64,000 bases of DNA from Sepiola atlantica (GCA_963556195.1 OY744517.1:80865714-80929713), one strand, 5' to 3'. Positions 34,726 through 45,440 are shown, counted from the stretch's first letter. Translations and numbers: made by a program. Notes: generated from the letters alone by a model not told the origin.

Positions 34726-35424
34726 TAGAATTCTTTTTTCATTTGATAATGTTCGCTGTAAATGAGAAATGTGTTCATTCTAATCGTTACTCACTAGTTG
34801 AAGAAGAGACGTTGATTTGCTATCGTTGTTGAGGTTGGATATCCATTATGTAAAACATCCTGAGATGTCCATTCATTTAAACTTGAGGATTCATTGTTCT
34901 TGAATTCACCTCATGGAGAAATGAAGGCATTTTTTTTTTTTTTCTAATTCTGGGAAAAGCTGTCTTGATTTGTGCAAACGTAATTCCATTGGTCGCAATT
35001 TGATGTCCACAAAATAACGAATAAACTTGATTCATTTATCCTCATAAATCAACCAAATTTGGGATGTAATCTTTTCTTTTTTCGTTACAGGAATTTTCTT
35101 TATGTATAAAAACATTTTTTTTTCGGAAAATAAGAAAAATAAACTAAAATTTATACATTTTATTTATTCCCATTATGAGCCTCCTACTCAGACAGAAAAG
35201 AGGCATTATATGATGAGACTATGCACAATGAGCCATCGCAATCAACGTTCCTGGGGTGTAGGATATTACTATTGAGGATGGCATCAACTTCAGATGAGGG
35301 GGGGGGGGGCCACTGATAGATTAATTGTCATCTTAGCGAAAATTCCACACCAATATAAGTTGCCAAATATATCCCTTTTTTTTCTTTTTTTTTTAAATCA
35401 ACAGGGTTTTTTATTAATATACTA

Positions 35425-35960
35425 AAAGAATACCCATACCTAGGACGGGTAAAATTAATTCCCTGAACAAAACAGTTTTGCACCACTTTTATGTCGCCTT
35501 ACGAAGATTAAAATCAAGATATAATGATATCGATTAGAATCCTTATTTCAATTTTGATCAAAATCCATTACATGATAGAAAATATATCAAATTTAAGGCT
35601 TAAGCTTAAGGGGTCTTAAGAAGAAATTAAACTTCAGTGAACCTTGCTTAATTAGAAATATTTGAATTTTCAAATGAGAGATTGAATCCATACTATGCCT
35701 TCTAAAGATCCTTAAAAATACACCAAACAAACTGAAATTTGAAGAGATTTATAGATTGATGTCTAATACCTATTGTTAAAAATTCACAAAAATCAGAGGT
35801 ATTAAATTTTCACAGAAGGCTTTTGCTCCCTCTTTACCCTCTTTTTATAAAGCTAAATTAAACTAAATATAACCCACATTCCCCTCCCTTACACTTAACT
35901 GCTGTGTTCCAAAATTCATAATGATCGGTTAATTAGTTTAGGAGTGAATCCTATATATAT
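35425..35960 (+). repeat. dispersed repeat, longest of three copies
   Basis: Related to 4099-4420 (+) and 56590-56840 (-). It carries TTAAGCTTAAGGGGTCTTAA and ends just before a short TA run. No coding domain. Confidence 0.6.
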
Positions 35961-36395
35961 ATACAAATACATAAACGTATACACATACCTAACATTATAT
36001 AAATAAAGATATAAAAACTGGATACTCAGTATCCGTTTCAATTTTGAATTTTGAACACAGTATAGAAATAAACTAATGAAAAAGCATTCTTATGTTTCGA
36101 AAATAGTACCGAAAACACACCACAATTGTTAAAAAAGAAAGAAACAAACAAAAAACAGTGAGACTTATCACACTACACAAAGAACTAAAAGTACTCGAGA
36201 CTACTAGAAAGCGAGAAATTATCGGCGAACAAAGTGTTAATTTAGTTTCAACGATAGAACGTGCAAATACTTGTGATTGTAAAAAAAAAAGTTCAGAATA
36301 TCTATCACGTGAATATTCGGGATAATCAGGGAAGAGGTTAAAATAAAATAAAATATTTGACTGAGATTACAATAAAATCTTTTTCTTTCTTTCAG

Positions 36396-36490
36396 TGAAG
36401 AAAATGTACAAAGTCTCGGTAGAAGTTGAGCATGACTTTTCAAATTCAAAAACCAACGACAAAAGCTTTAAAGCTCGATTTAAGAATCAG
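36396..36490 (+). CDS. SEA domain exon 1
   Basis: Encodes the first strand and helix of a SEA domain, an extracellular module found next to membrane helices in mucins and other shed proteins. Acceptor TTTCTTTCTTTCAG ends at 36395 and donor GTAAAT starts at 36491. The exon is 95 bases, phase 1 to phase 0. Reading starts with Val shared with the EGF exon, then KKMYKVSVEVEHDF, and ends SFKARFKNQ. The alternation YKVSVEV followed by a polar linker and F-x-A-R-F fits a SEA beta strand and first helix. Confidence 0.85.
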
Positions 36491-36842
36491 GTAAATTTGC
36501 GCTCAAACAATTTTGATTTCTGTCCACACGATTTCAGGTAAGATTAGTATGCAGTCATACGTAAGATGTAAAATGTTTTTTTCATTCTCTCTTTAATAAT
36601 AGATGAAGATTAGAAATACTTTTCATCCATACAAGATATTCCCCACATTAAACTGACCTTGAGTCACCTCCAACGTTTATGAGGAGGCAGCTAACAAATA
36701 GGGAAAAAGTCAAGAGTTTATCATATCAGAATCTGTTGCTAAGGTTACTGTAAAAATTGTTGGATGATTGCACCATTCCAGAAAGTACCTAACTCCTGAT
36801 ACAATCCTCTATCCATATAAGAGTCAGATGCGTCCTAAGATG

Positions 36843-37100
36843 GTTCTAGGAAGTCCACCCTCTCAGGCTTTGCCTTCCCTCTTTGGGGAGGAGTAAGTTT
36901 ATTGCTTACTGCCTGAGGCGCCCTTACCGGGGAATACCGACGGGGCTGCCCAGGCAATTTTTAATGGCCAGAGTGCTCACCTTCTCGGACGCTGGCTTTT
37001 CAAGCCCCACTTTCCAGACCCGACCTTGGGTCACATCTTACCTTGTGGGAGTAAGATAAAAAATTGCCTTGTGCCTAACCTCCTGAAGAGGAGGTAAATA
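36843..37100 (+). mobile_element. U2-headed SINE family, copy 3, head missing
   Basis: Starts at GGTTCTAGGAAGTCC, so the U2 part and hairpin are lost. The body (CTTACTGCCTGAGGCGCCC) and the 3' end (GTGCCTAACCTCCTGAAGAG) are well kept. It sits in the intron between the first two SEA exons. Confidence 0.85.
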
Positions 37101-37384
37101 ATATTGCTGCCATATCTGGGGAGGTGTCACTCAAAATACTCTTTCTTGCCTTGGCAGCATCCAAAATCAACTTCACAATCTTTTATAACTTAGAAAAACT
37201 TGCATTTCCAAGTTTTCATGTTCTTACATTTTAGGATCAATTTTGTTTATAAAGATGTGATCAATTTTGTTTATAAAGATGTGATAATTCTTTGTATATC
37301 TAATTGTTTTTTTAAGATGTCTTAATCATATAAAATGAATCTATAAATATGTCTCCTCTTTTATTAGATTAATATAAGCAGCAG

Positions 37385-37530
37385 CGGAGGATTTGTGGGG
37401 GGGGGGGGGCTCGATTCTGGCATGCAATATCATCAACGGGAATGTAAATCTACCTTTCGAGGAGTTTTCCACACCAGCGCCAAGTCATGGTCTCCGCAGG
37501 TACCACCAAAAGATGTACCACCAGCACTTT
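37385..37530 (+). repeat. dispersed repeat paired with 26238-26400
   Basis: Shares the CACCAGCGCCAAGTCATGG-like block. A G run lies at 37397-37409. Confidence 0.6.
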
Positions 37531-37830
37531 CAGCAATAGAAGAAAAGCGGACAATAAATAACTGCCAAAAATTCGAATATTTTTCTTTTCTATTCAATAA
37601 TATTTTATGTAACATTCTATCAGGAGAAACTTGCTCGTCCAGATAAAATGCATGTCTTCCACTAATGTTAGTTATTAATATTTAAGCACTGTTAAAAAAA
37701 ACAAGATCTTAAATGTTGATGTTGAATATAAGGATTCCTTTTTTACTTATATGGCTGATGTAAAATAGTCTATTAATTAGCGAGGATATGTTTTCATGTT
37801 CCTAATGTTATATTTTGTTTTAAATTTCAG

Positions 37831-37895
37831 ATAAATTCACTATATCACCAAACACTGAAAAATAGTCAATTGCAAGTTAATATAAACAAATTAAG
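37831..37895 (+). CDS. SEA domain exon 2
   Basis: Acceptor TTTAAATTTCAG ends at 37830 and donor GTAAGA starts at 37896. The exon is 65 bases, phase 0 to phase 2, encoding INSLYHQTLKNSQLQVNINK and then Leu, with AG of an Arg codon. The SEA pattern (helix, then strand V-N-I-N-K-L before R-P-G) continues without a break from the exon at 36396. Confidence 0.85.
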
Positions 37896-38097
37896 GTAAG
37901 ACAATTTTTATACCAATCTAAAATAAGGTATTTTTTTTTAAATAAAAGAAAAGAATTTAATAAGAATGTACTATAAAAATATATAAAACTAGCTGTCCCT
38001 ACCTGACGTTGCCCTGGAATATTTTGGGTGACTAGAAAATTTTATCTTCAATTGTCAGTTTGCATTGAGCTCTGTGGTTTCCACATTTGTTGCATTG

Positions 38098-38753
38098 TCT
38101 TTTAATTTCTCGTACCTTCTCCTCCTCGTCGCGTGGAGGGGTGTGTCGTCTAGTGGTTGAATTCTTTCTTCGTTCCTGTACTGCCGTGAACATCGCCGTT
38201 CGCTGTGTCTACAACAAAACCTTCATGACCGATTCAGGAGGCAACAATCTTTTAGTTTTGATTTGTTTATTTCAGGCGTCAGTTAGTGTCGCCGCTGGAG
38301 ATGTTTCACTAACGTTGAGGGAGAGACCAAATTACTACTTAATCATAGTTAATTCCTAGCTTAGGTCCTTAGCCATTCGAGGAGGGGGGAAGAAGGAATA
38401 TCATGCCTGTATTTTCTTAGGGAATTTAATTCCCCTAAACATTTGAAGACTACATAAAGAAATCGTCCGCTCGGCTTGCTTCCAAAACCCAGACTGGCAA
38501 AAAAACAGCTTTCCACACAAAAGCCTGTGACGTCACAGAACCCCTATGCGCAGGTGCACCTTGACCCTTGACTTGAGGTCTCGTCAATGTGGTGGCCCTA
38601 TCAACGCCTGTGAGCTCCGACTGTGAGAACCAGCTTATTTTGCACTCGACTGTACGGGTCCACTCGCACTAAATCGCACAAGCCAAACCAAACAATCTCA
38701 CCACATACGTCCACTTCAAAATGCGTCCGGCCTCACAGAGCCATTATCCAACA
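38098..38753 (-). mobile_element. LTR-like block, copy 2
   Basis: Homologue of 7938-8608. The sequence CATTG stands directly before (38093-38097) and after (38754-38758) the block, which fits a 5-bp LTR-type target duplication. One CRE palindrome lies at 38528-38535. The - strand starts TGTTGG but ends in GA rather than CA, so the exact end or the class is uncertain. It lies in the intron between SEA exons 2 and 3. Confidence 0.55.
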
Positions 38754-39391
38754 CATTGATCACTTTAATTATCACACAACCGAGGATGTAGCATAAAACT
38801 ATGTCATTTACTATTCATAGCGAATTCATTGTGCAGCAGGGTTTGAAACGATGAGAAGTACAACAATAATAGTGAGATGATGTTTTCATATAGTATGAGG
38901 AACAACCGAACCTGCTGATGGATGAAGCAGTAAACCATATAGAAACACATTAACTGCATAAGTATAAATGTTACACTATATATTATTATAAACAAGACAA
39001 TTAAATACCAGATAGAATTATCATTTGTTAATAGTTTTCTTTTATGAATTTTCCTTTCCTTTTCTTTTCGGTAAATCTTACTAATAAAAATGTTTTAAAC
39101 AGGTAGAAAGTTCTTTTTTAAAAGAAACCCAACAATTAGCCAAATGTATGTTGATCAAAATCAAAATCAAAATGTTTGAAATATGAATATACCGGTGAAT
39201 CAGCAAAGATACGTCTCTTACTAAATTTTTTCCCGGTCTTCATAAGTGATGGTATTAATCCTTCCTCTGAGAATCATTAAGTAAAATAAAAATATTGATC
39301 CGAAAAAATCGATTGGAAATATGATTTCTTTTAAGAACATACTTGGAAAAATGAAACCATATGTTTATATCGAAACAGATTTAAGTATCTA

Positions 39392-40075
39392 GCTTGGTAG
39401 TTGGTCAGGACAAGTTGAAGGTAGTTGACTCTTTCTGTTACCTGGGAGATATGCTTTCAGCAGGTGGCTGCTGCAGCCTTGCAACCACGACGCGTGTGAA
39501 GACTGGTTGGAAGAAGTTTAGGGAGCTGCTACCAGTTCTCACATCATGACATCTGTCGTACAGGACCCGTGGTCAAGTGTATAGTACTTGTGTGTGGAGC
39601 GCTATGCTCCATGCCAGTGAAACCTGGGCACTGACAAGGCCAGACCTCCAACGTCTACAGCGCAATGACAGGGTGATGGTTGGACGGATTTGTAACATCA
39701 AGCAAAGAGATGCTTCCACCGTGCGGACAAGTGAGTTGCTAGGGAAACTTGGTCTTGCAGACCTCGATCCCATCTTGAGGGAGAGAAGACTCCGCTGGTA
39801 TGGCCATGTGGACAGATCCAGCAGTGCAATCAATTGTGTACTAAACCTATAAGTCTCTGGTAGGCGTGGAGTTGGCCGGACAAAGTTGTCTTGGAGGGAG
39901 CTGACGGGGAGAGAACGCAGAGATTGGACGCTGACCGTCAGGATCGACAAAAGTGAAGATTTACGATGAGGACTGCCATGCATACAGCTAGCCAGCTGTC
40001 TGGAGGTGAATCAACAGGTGTGGACATTGCCCCCAATCTTGCACGATAATCAAAAGACCGATGACGATGATGATG
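39392..40075 (+). mobile_element. RTE-like LINE 3' fragment
   Basis: + reads VDSFCYLGDMLSAGG, then KTGWKKFRELLPVLTS, then SETWALTRPDLQRLQRNDR and RRLRWYGHVDRS. The coding tail has stops at about 39550 and 39851. It ends in a GATGATGATGA tail near 40070, typical of RTE-type elements. Confidence 0.85.
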
Positions 40076-40369
40076 ACCTTGGGTCACAAAAGCTATTAAC
40101 ATCAAAGAAACGGCAAATCGACTAGTTCTACTTTATATATTAGATAAACATTTAAATTTGTATCAATTTATTATTGTGAAAGAAGAAGGGGGGGTTAAAA
40201 AATTAAATCCAGACATTTTTAGTTAAATGAATGCTGCCATCGATTGATTCGAAAGTATTATAAGAAAAAAATTTTTACCCTTCCCCATGAATAGTAATAT
40301 TTTCAGTTAGAAAATGAAAAAAAAAAAAATCTCTCAAATATTATAGTTTTGTCTCTTATTTTATTTCAG

Positions 40370-40557
40370 ACCTGGTTACACTTTCAATGAAACTCTAGTG
40401 GAATTTACCCTCACATTTATTGAGTATTTGCATCCGGGTTCTGACAAGATGCACACGGACAGTTACACAGTAAAGAGGGTTATTGAGGATTCTTTACACA
40501 ATCACAAGCTGGGAAACTTTAAAGCCTCACACCGACATTTCAGTTTTGAAGAACAAG
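40370..40557 (+). CDS. SEA domain exon 3
   Basis: Completes the SEA domain. Acceptor TTTTATTTCAG ends at 40369 and donor GTAATA starts at 40558. The exon is 188 bases, phase 2 to phase 1. The first codon is the split Arg, then PGYTFNETLVEFTLTFIEYL, later TVKRVIEDSLHNHK and FSFEEQ. The position equivalent to the autocleavage motif (R-P-G-S-V-V-V in membrane mucins) reads R-P-G-Y-T-F, without the Ser nucleophile and with four extra residues before the strand. This SEA is therefore probably not self-cleaving. FNET is one N-glycosylation sequon. Confidence 0.88.
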
Positions 40558-40589
40558 GTAATAAAAAAAAAAGCAATTCAATAACAACT

Positions 40590-41110
40590 TTTGAGATGAG
40601 GATTCATCATCTGTATTATGCGGACTATTGTTCTCATCTTGGATGTTATTCTCACAACGTTTCGACTGATGTAACCTTCGTTCAACCAGGGTTTTTTACC
40701 CCGCCTAATAAACCGGTATTGTCCGGGCCTTCGGGTCTTGATTTACGCCGGTCTATCGGTTGTCCGTCCTGTGCAGTTCTAGGAGGTCAACCCTCCCAGG
40801 CTTTGCCTTCTCACCCTTTGAGAGGGGGTTAGTTTATTGCTAATCGCCTGAGGCGCCCCTACCGGGGAATGCCGACGGAGCTGCTCAGGCAATTTTTAAA
40901 CAGCCAGAATGCTCAAATTCTCGAGCGCTGGTTTTTCCCCACTTTCCCGACCTTGTGTCACATCTTACCTTGTGGGAGGAAGATAAATAGAACCTTCGAT
41001 CTTCTTCAGATGCATCTTGTCAAACTTGAGAATCTACACGGAATTTCGAATGGAACCCTTTATTTAATCCAAGGAGGTAGATTTTTCTCATTCCGTCAGC
41101 CATGACCGGG
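40590..41110 (-). repeat. hammerhead-bearing repeat, split by a SINE
   Basis: 40590-40680 plus 40991-41110 form one copy of the family at 41385-41640, inverted. The SINE at 40681-40990 sits between the second strand of the core hairpin and the first core box. Confidence 0.75.
40681..40990 (+). mobile_element. U2-SINE family, copy 4, variant head
   Basis: The body is intact (CCTGTGCAGTTCTAGGAGGT, CCGGGGAATGCC). The U2 part is not present and a different 5' segment (CAACCAGGGTTTTTTACC) replaces it. AACCTTCG flanks it at 40673-40680 and 40991-40998. Confidence 0.85.
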
Positions 41111-41124
41111 TAGAAGTTTTAAAT

Positions 41125-41347
41125 GGCACAGTGGCTTAGTTGGTATCGACGCGGACTGAGAACCTGGGTGTGCCAGGTTCAAATCCAAGTCATTCCACTG
41201 AAAATGCTTCCATCAAACCCACATGACACTTGTGTCTAATCTCCTGGAGCGGGAATAAATAGAAATCACATTAACACTTGTCCACGGGTGGCCTCGGCTT
41301 TGATAAAGTGGTGGTTTCTGTTTTTATTTTATTTAAAAAAAAAAAAA
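41125..41347 (+). mobile_element. tRNA-headed SINE with poly-A and TSD
   Basis: The head GGCACAGTGGCTTAGTTGGT holds an A box (TGGCTTAGTTGG, 41132-41143) and a B box (GGTTCAAATCC, 41176-41186), so pol III transcription is expected. The tail ends in about 15 A. AAGTTTTAAAT flanks it at 41114-41124 and 41348-41358. The tail GGGTGGCCTCGGCTTTGATA resembles the LINE tail at 18640-18680. Confidence 0.92.
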
Positions 41348-41384
41348 AAGTTTTAAATAAATAATTTTTATTTTATTCTTAGTT

Positions 41385-41640
41385 AGTATCGCCTTTAGTG
41401 AGGATTGAACCTTCAACCTCCAGAAGACTGTCACTTACAACTGATTGTTACTTAACACCTTTATCTATTACAAAACGTATCCAATCTACTCGTGTGGATT
41501 AAATAAAGGGTTCAGTTCGAAATTCCTGAGTTTGACAAGACGCATCTGAAGACGGTTGGAGGTTACATCAGCTGAAACGTTGTGAGAATAACATCCAAGA
41601 TGAGAATAATAATCCGAATAATCCAAATAATAACTTTCTT
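41385..41640 (+). repeat. hammerhead-bearing dispersed repeat, copy A
   Basis: Best-kept core: CTGAAGA (41546-41552), one base, GGTTG (41554-41558) pairing with CAGCT (41569-41573), then GAAA (41574-41577) and CGTTGTGAGAATAACATCC. The left part has a B-box-like complement (GATTGAACCTT). Confidence 0.65.
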
Positions 41641-41864
41641 CCACAATAAAAAAATGTGTTCTTTTTTTTCCATTTGAATTTTTTTACGCATTATCCAGTG
41701 TGGAGCTATTTTCAGTAATATTTTAACATGTAAACCATTTTGTATTGTATTAACAGTTAATTAAATGACCACTTTCTAACTTTTGCTCAGTTTTCTATTC
41801 ATAACAGTGTATCCTAGTATTTTTAATATGGTTTAGTTTTGTGCAAATTATTATATATGTATCG

Positions 41865-41866
<2 letters not shown>

Positions 41867-41929
<63 letters not shown>
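41867..41929. repeat. (TA)n microsatellite
   Basis: The TA run truncates the Penelope-like fragment at its 3' side. Confidence 0.96.
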
Positions 41930-41930
<1 letters not shown>

Positions 41931-41937
41931 CCAGCGG

Positions 41938-42366
41938 ATATTCCTATATAGATTTTTTATTAGTAATGTTCTCTTGTGGGTAAATTGTGGCCATGTATAC
42001 AAAATTTTCTACATTACAATTTCCCTTAAGTGGACAATTACTTTTATCTTGGCAATTACATTTTTTCTCTTTAGCTTTAATCACGTTGATCGGTATGCCC
42101 AATATTTTGTTATTGTGTATGTTGATTATACTGTCAATATGTTTTGTACAAGAATAGCTTATTTTCACTGTTTTTCTATTGAATATTTTGCTTAAGGGGT
42201 TACTAGTGTTAAAGTGTTTGTCTATCAAATTTAGAAATGAGCTACCGATATTGATATTAGATAATTGACAAAATGGTGGATTGAACCAAATAATTCTATG
42301 CCCCCTGTTCCTGGGTTTATTTTTCTTTATACTCTCAGTATATTTTATATTTTCAGGGTAACCACT
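41938..42366 (-). mobile_element. Penelope-like retroelement fragment
   Basis: The - strand is nearly open and reads NRGHRIIWFNPPFC, then LIDKHFNTSNPLSKIFNRKT, VKISYSC, and CNCQDKSNCPLKGNC before VYMATI. This Cys-rich linker with the VYxA start is the region between RT and GIY-YIG nuclease in Penelope-like elements. The nuclease core itself is cut off at the (TA)n tract, and the RT is missing upstream. Confidence 0.88.
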
Positions 42367-42369
42367 ACT

Positions 42370-43060
42370 TATAATGAAAACAATTAAAAATTACTTTGTA
42401 CGATTATCAAACGTTTTATTAGAATAAAAATAATTGATGTTTGTGTTAAATGAAAAACATAAAAAGAGGCTTCACCTTACTTCCACTGCAGACTGACACA
42501 GTGTATATCAACAAGAGAGATGCTGTATGTGTATTTTTTTTTTGTTTGTTTTTTATTTAAACCATTTCTTTATCGAATTGAAACATAAAGACAATTCCCA
42601 CATTTCAATACATTCAATAAATTAAGTATTTGCTCAATAAAAATTATAAATAACCTTTGTTTCTACTATAGAGTTTCAAAGAGGGGATTATCTCCCTTCT
42701 CTTGATTTGTCATAAAACTCTGACAATTCAAATGCTTCTTTAGCCCATGTTATACGTATATGGTGATACATGATAGATATATTGAGATCTGAAACACAAA
42801 AACTGTCAAAATCAGTATAAAATAGCGATGTTTCAAACTTTTATTGCTACTTCGTACGTCTTCCAGTCGGATGAAGGACTCTGGGGAAAGGCTGAGAATA
42901 TGGCCGAAACAAAAGTGGTAGAATACTCTGCAATAAGATCTCAAGACTATATTCTTTGGAGGAAAGAGATAAACATAGAAGAAAATGACAGTCAATGTTT
43001 CAAACCTTAAACATGTATGAATTACTTTTTGTGAACTGTCTATTTACTTCTTCTATCATG

Positions 43061-43065
<5 letters not shown>
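42370..43065. other. unassigned intron stretch with a GAAAC-type motif
   Basis: At 42865-42912 the + strand reads GGATGAAGGACTCTGG and then GGCCGAAAC, reminiscent of the hammerhead-like repeats but without a clean CTGANGA box. No gene. Confidence 0.35.

Positions 43066-43068
<3 letters not shown>

Positions 43069-43129
<61 letters not shown>
43069..43129. repeat. (TA)n microsatellite
   Basis: Pure TA run. Confidence 0.96.
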
Positions 43130-43130
<1 letters not shown>

Positions 43131-43363
43131 AGCAGACATTTTAACTCATTATTAATACATTAAAAAAATAGCTGGCACAGTGACCGAGTGAAATTCAAAA
43201 ATGATTTTATTACTCTTTAAATTGTTGAGTAGAAAGTAATTTCTGGCTAGAATTAATGTTTAAAAGATTTTTTAAAAGTCAAGTATTATGGTTCATTTGT
43301 GCTCCTAAACCAAAAGAAAACATTAATTTATGAATGCATCCCTGTAATATAAAAGAACCTGTA

Positions 43364-43366
<3 letters not shown>

Positions 43367-43410
<44 letters not shown>
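43367..43410. repeat. (TA)n microsatellite
   Basis: Pure TA run. Confidence 0.95.
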
Positions 43411-43411
<1 letters not shown>

Positions 43412-43583
43412 TGCTTAATGTCTGCACTCTAATCATGATTCTATGTTTTAACTTCAAACTTGGTGTCTATTCTCTGTGCTGATGATAGACCTGATATCAA
43501 TATGAAAATATGAAAAATTAAAAAATCCATATCGTCTCAGAAACGGTCGTACACGAAATTATTGTTTATGCTGAATTCTTGGA

Positions 43584-43585
<2 letters not shown>

Positions 43586-43673
<88 letters not shown>
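43586..43673. repeat. (TA)n microsatellite
   Basis: Pure TA run of about 88 bases. Confidence 0.97.
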
Positions 43674-43677
<4 letters not shown>

Positions 43678-43679
43678 AA

Positions 43680-44410
43680 TAGTCAATTTTTCAAGCTTAA
43701 AGTTCAGTTAATGTTAATTTTAAAAATAATTTAACACCAGAACAAATATATAAATAAACAGTAGAATGCTAGATTCCAATGACCACTTTTTTTATTCATC
43801 TTCAAAAAAAATCCATACAACTGGACGGTTGGTTTCGTCTGCACGTGAACACCCAAATATAGAGATATATATCTTAGATTTTTCAGAAACATCAGAAAAA
43901 CAAAAGACAAAAAGACAAAAAACAACGACAACAACACTCACATTGGCGTCCAATAACTAAAGGGAACCTCGGATTCCTTTTTTTCAAACTTTATTAATGA
44001 ATCCTATAATTATGTGAATGTTGTTTTTTGTCTTTTTCTGATGTTTCTGGACACGATTTTTGGACTTCTGAAGAGTCGCGCGTATGTTTATTTAATTTTA
44101 TTATTTTATTATTATTTTATTTTTCTATTTTTTATTTTATATTTGTAACTTATTCTTTTTTTCTAATATTTGTCTCTGTGGCTCTTTCTGTCAATAGATG
44201 TTTCTCTACGACGAGCTTTGTAATTTTTTCTTTGATTTTCTGTAAGACGTGTTGCTAAAGGCGCTGATGAAGAGACGTTTTGGATTAGCTTTATTAATTT
44301 ATAAAATAAAATAAAATAAAGTATTTCCAAAATGTTTTGGAAATGATCGTACGCCATACTAGACTTGATGTTCTAATTCTTGGAACAATTGTAATATTTT
44401 AATTCATTGA

Positions 44411-44415
<5 letters not shown>
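43680..44415. other. AT-rich intron stretch, no gene seen
   Basis: Short frames on both strands are T-rich or A-rich products of composition. Nothing recognised. Confidence 0.4.

Positions 44416-44461
<46 letters not shown>
44416..44461. repeat. (TA)n microsatellite
   Basis: Pure TA run. Confidence 0.95.
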
Positions 44462-44462
<1 letters not shown>

Positions 44463-44570
44463 GTCATTCAATTAATATTATTGCTCCATACACCACTATA
44501 TTGAGCTTTGTTTTTATCCTGATAGTCTACTGGCTAAAGATATTATTTATATCTTTAAAGTATTATCTTA

Positions 44571-44588
44571 CTCTCTCTCTCTCTCTCT

Positions 44589-44638
<50 letters not shown>
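44571..44638. repeat. compound (CT)n-(TA)n microsatellite
   Basis: CT run to about 44590, then TA to 44638. It borders a fold-back element. Confidence 0.95.
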
Positions 44639-44640
<2 letters not shown>

Positions 44641-45063
44641 TTTATGCAAACATTGTTAAAAATAACAGAATTCGTCTGTTTATAAATAAACATTTTTTTT
44701 TTTTTTTTTTAAGATTTTTATTTTTTCAATTTTTCTGATGGTCTTTTTTGTATTAAAATCAAAAAAAAATAATAAATGTTCCACAGGTTTCACAGGTTTC
44801 ACGAACGTTTTCGATTCTTCGTCGAATCATCCTCAGGTGTCAAAAGCAAATGAACAAAACAACTGGAGAAAGAAGAGAATTTAAAAAAGACGGCGGAGAA
44901 ACGTGCGAAGAACGTTGATGCCATCCAGCGTTGCTGAATTTAAATCGTCAACGACTTCCTGGAACAATGCGAAAAACGTTCTATACATCAGAAAAATTGA
45001 AAAAATAAAAAAAGGTATAATTAAACAGACGAAGTCGGTTATTTTTAACAATGTTTGCATAAA
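44641..45063. mobile_element. fold-back element with hammerhead-like core in its loop
   Basis: Left arm 44641-44750 and right arm 44990-45063 pair (TTTATGCAAACATTGTTAAA with its complement). (TA)n lies on both sides. In the interior the - strand reads CTGAGGA (44836 to 44830), a 5-bp hairpin GATTC/GAATC, then GAAA (44812 to 44809). Confidence 0.72.
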
Positions 45064-45222
45064 TATATATATATATATATATATGTGTATGTATATATAT
45101 ATATAGAGAGAGAGATTTAGATTTTTCACTTAGAAGATAGGATATTCAGTGAAGACCGGGATCAGTCCAATAAAAATAAGCTCGATGATACTCGATTACA
45201 GGGTACAGAGCATTTATATGTG

Positions 45223-45428
45223 TTTTTTTTTAAGGTTTACCAAAACATTTCGTTCAAGAAATCATTCATCACAACAAAAGACTTTTTCCTTTCAAAGTTT
45301 ATTTATTTTTCAGATTTTTCATAGTTAACTTTGAAAAATCTGAAAAATAAATAAACTATGAAAGGAAAAAGTCTTTTGTTGTGATGAATGATTTCTTGAG
45401 CGAAATGTTTTGGTAAACCTTAAAAAAC
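45223..45428. mobile_element. near-perfect 206-bp palindrome
   Basis: Arms of about 98 bases with very few mismatches meet near 45325. They carry TTTACCAAAACATTTCG and TCACAACAAAAGACTTTTTC with their complements. It is followed by (AC)n and (TA)n and then the membrane-helix exon. Confidence 0.85.
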
Positions 45429-45437
45429 ACACACACA

Positions 45438-45440
45438 CAC

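Noticed and set aside
41125..41200. Functional tRNA gene
   Set aside because: The arms do not fold into a full cloverleaf by eye, and poly-A plus target duplications show a SINE.
43472..43505. CTGATGA followed by GAAA at 43473 as a hammerhead core
   Set aside because: The bases between the boxes do not form a convincing hairpin; chance is likely in AT-rich DNA.
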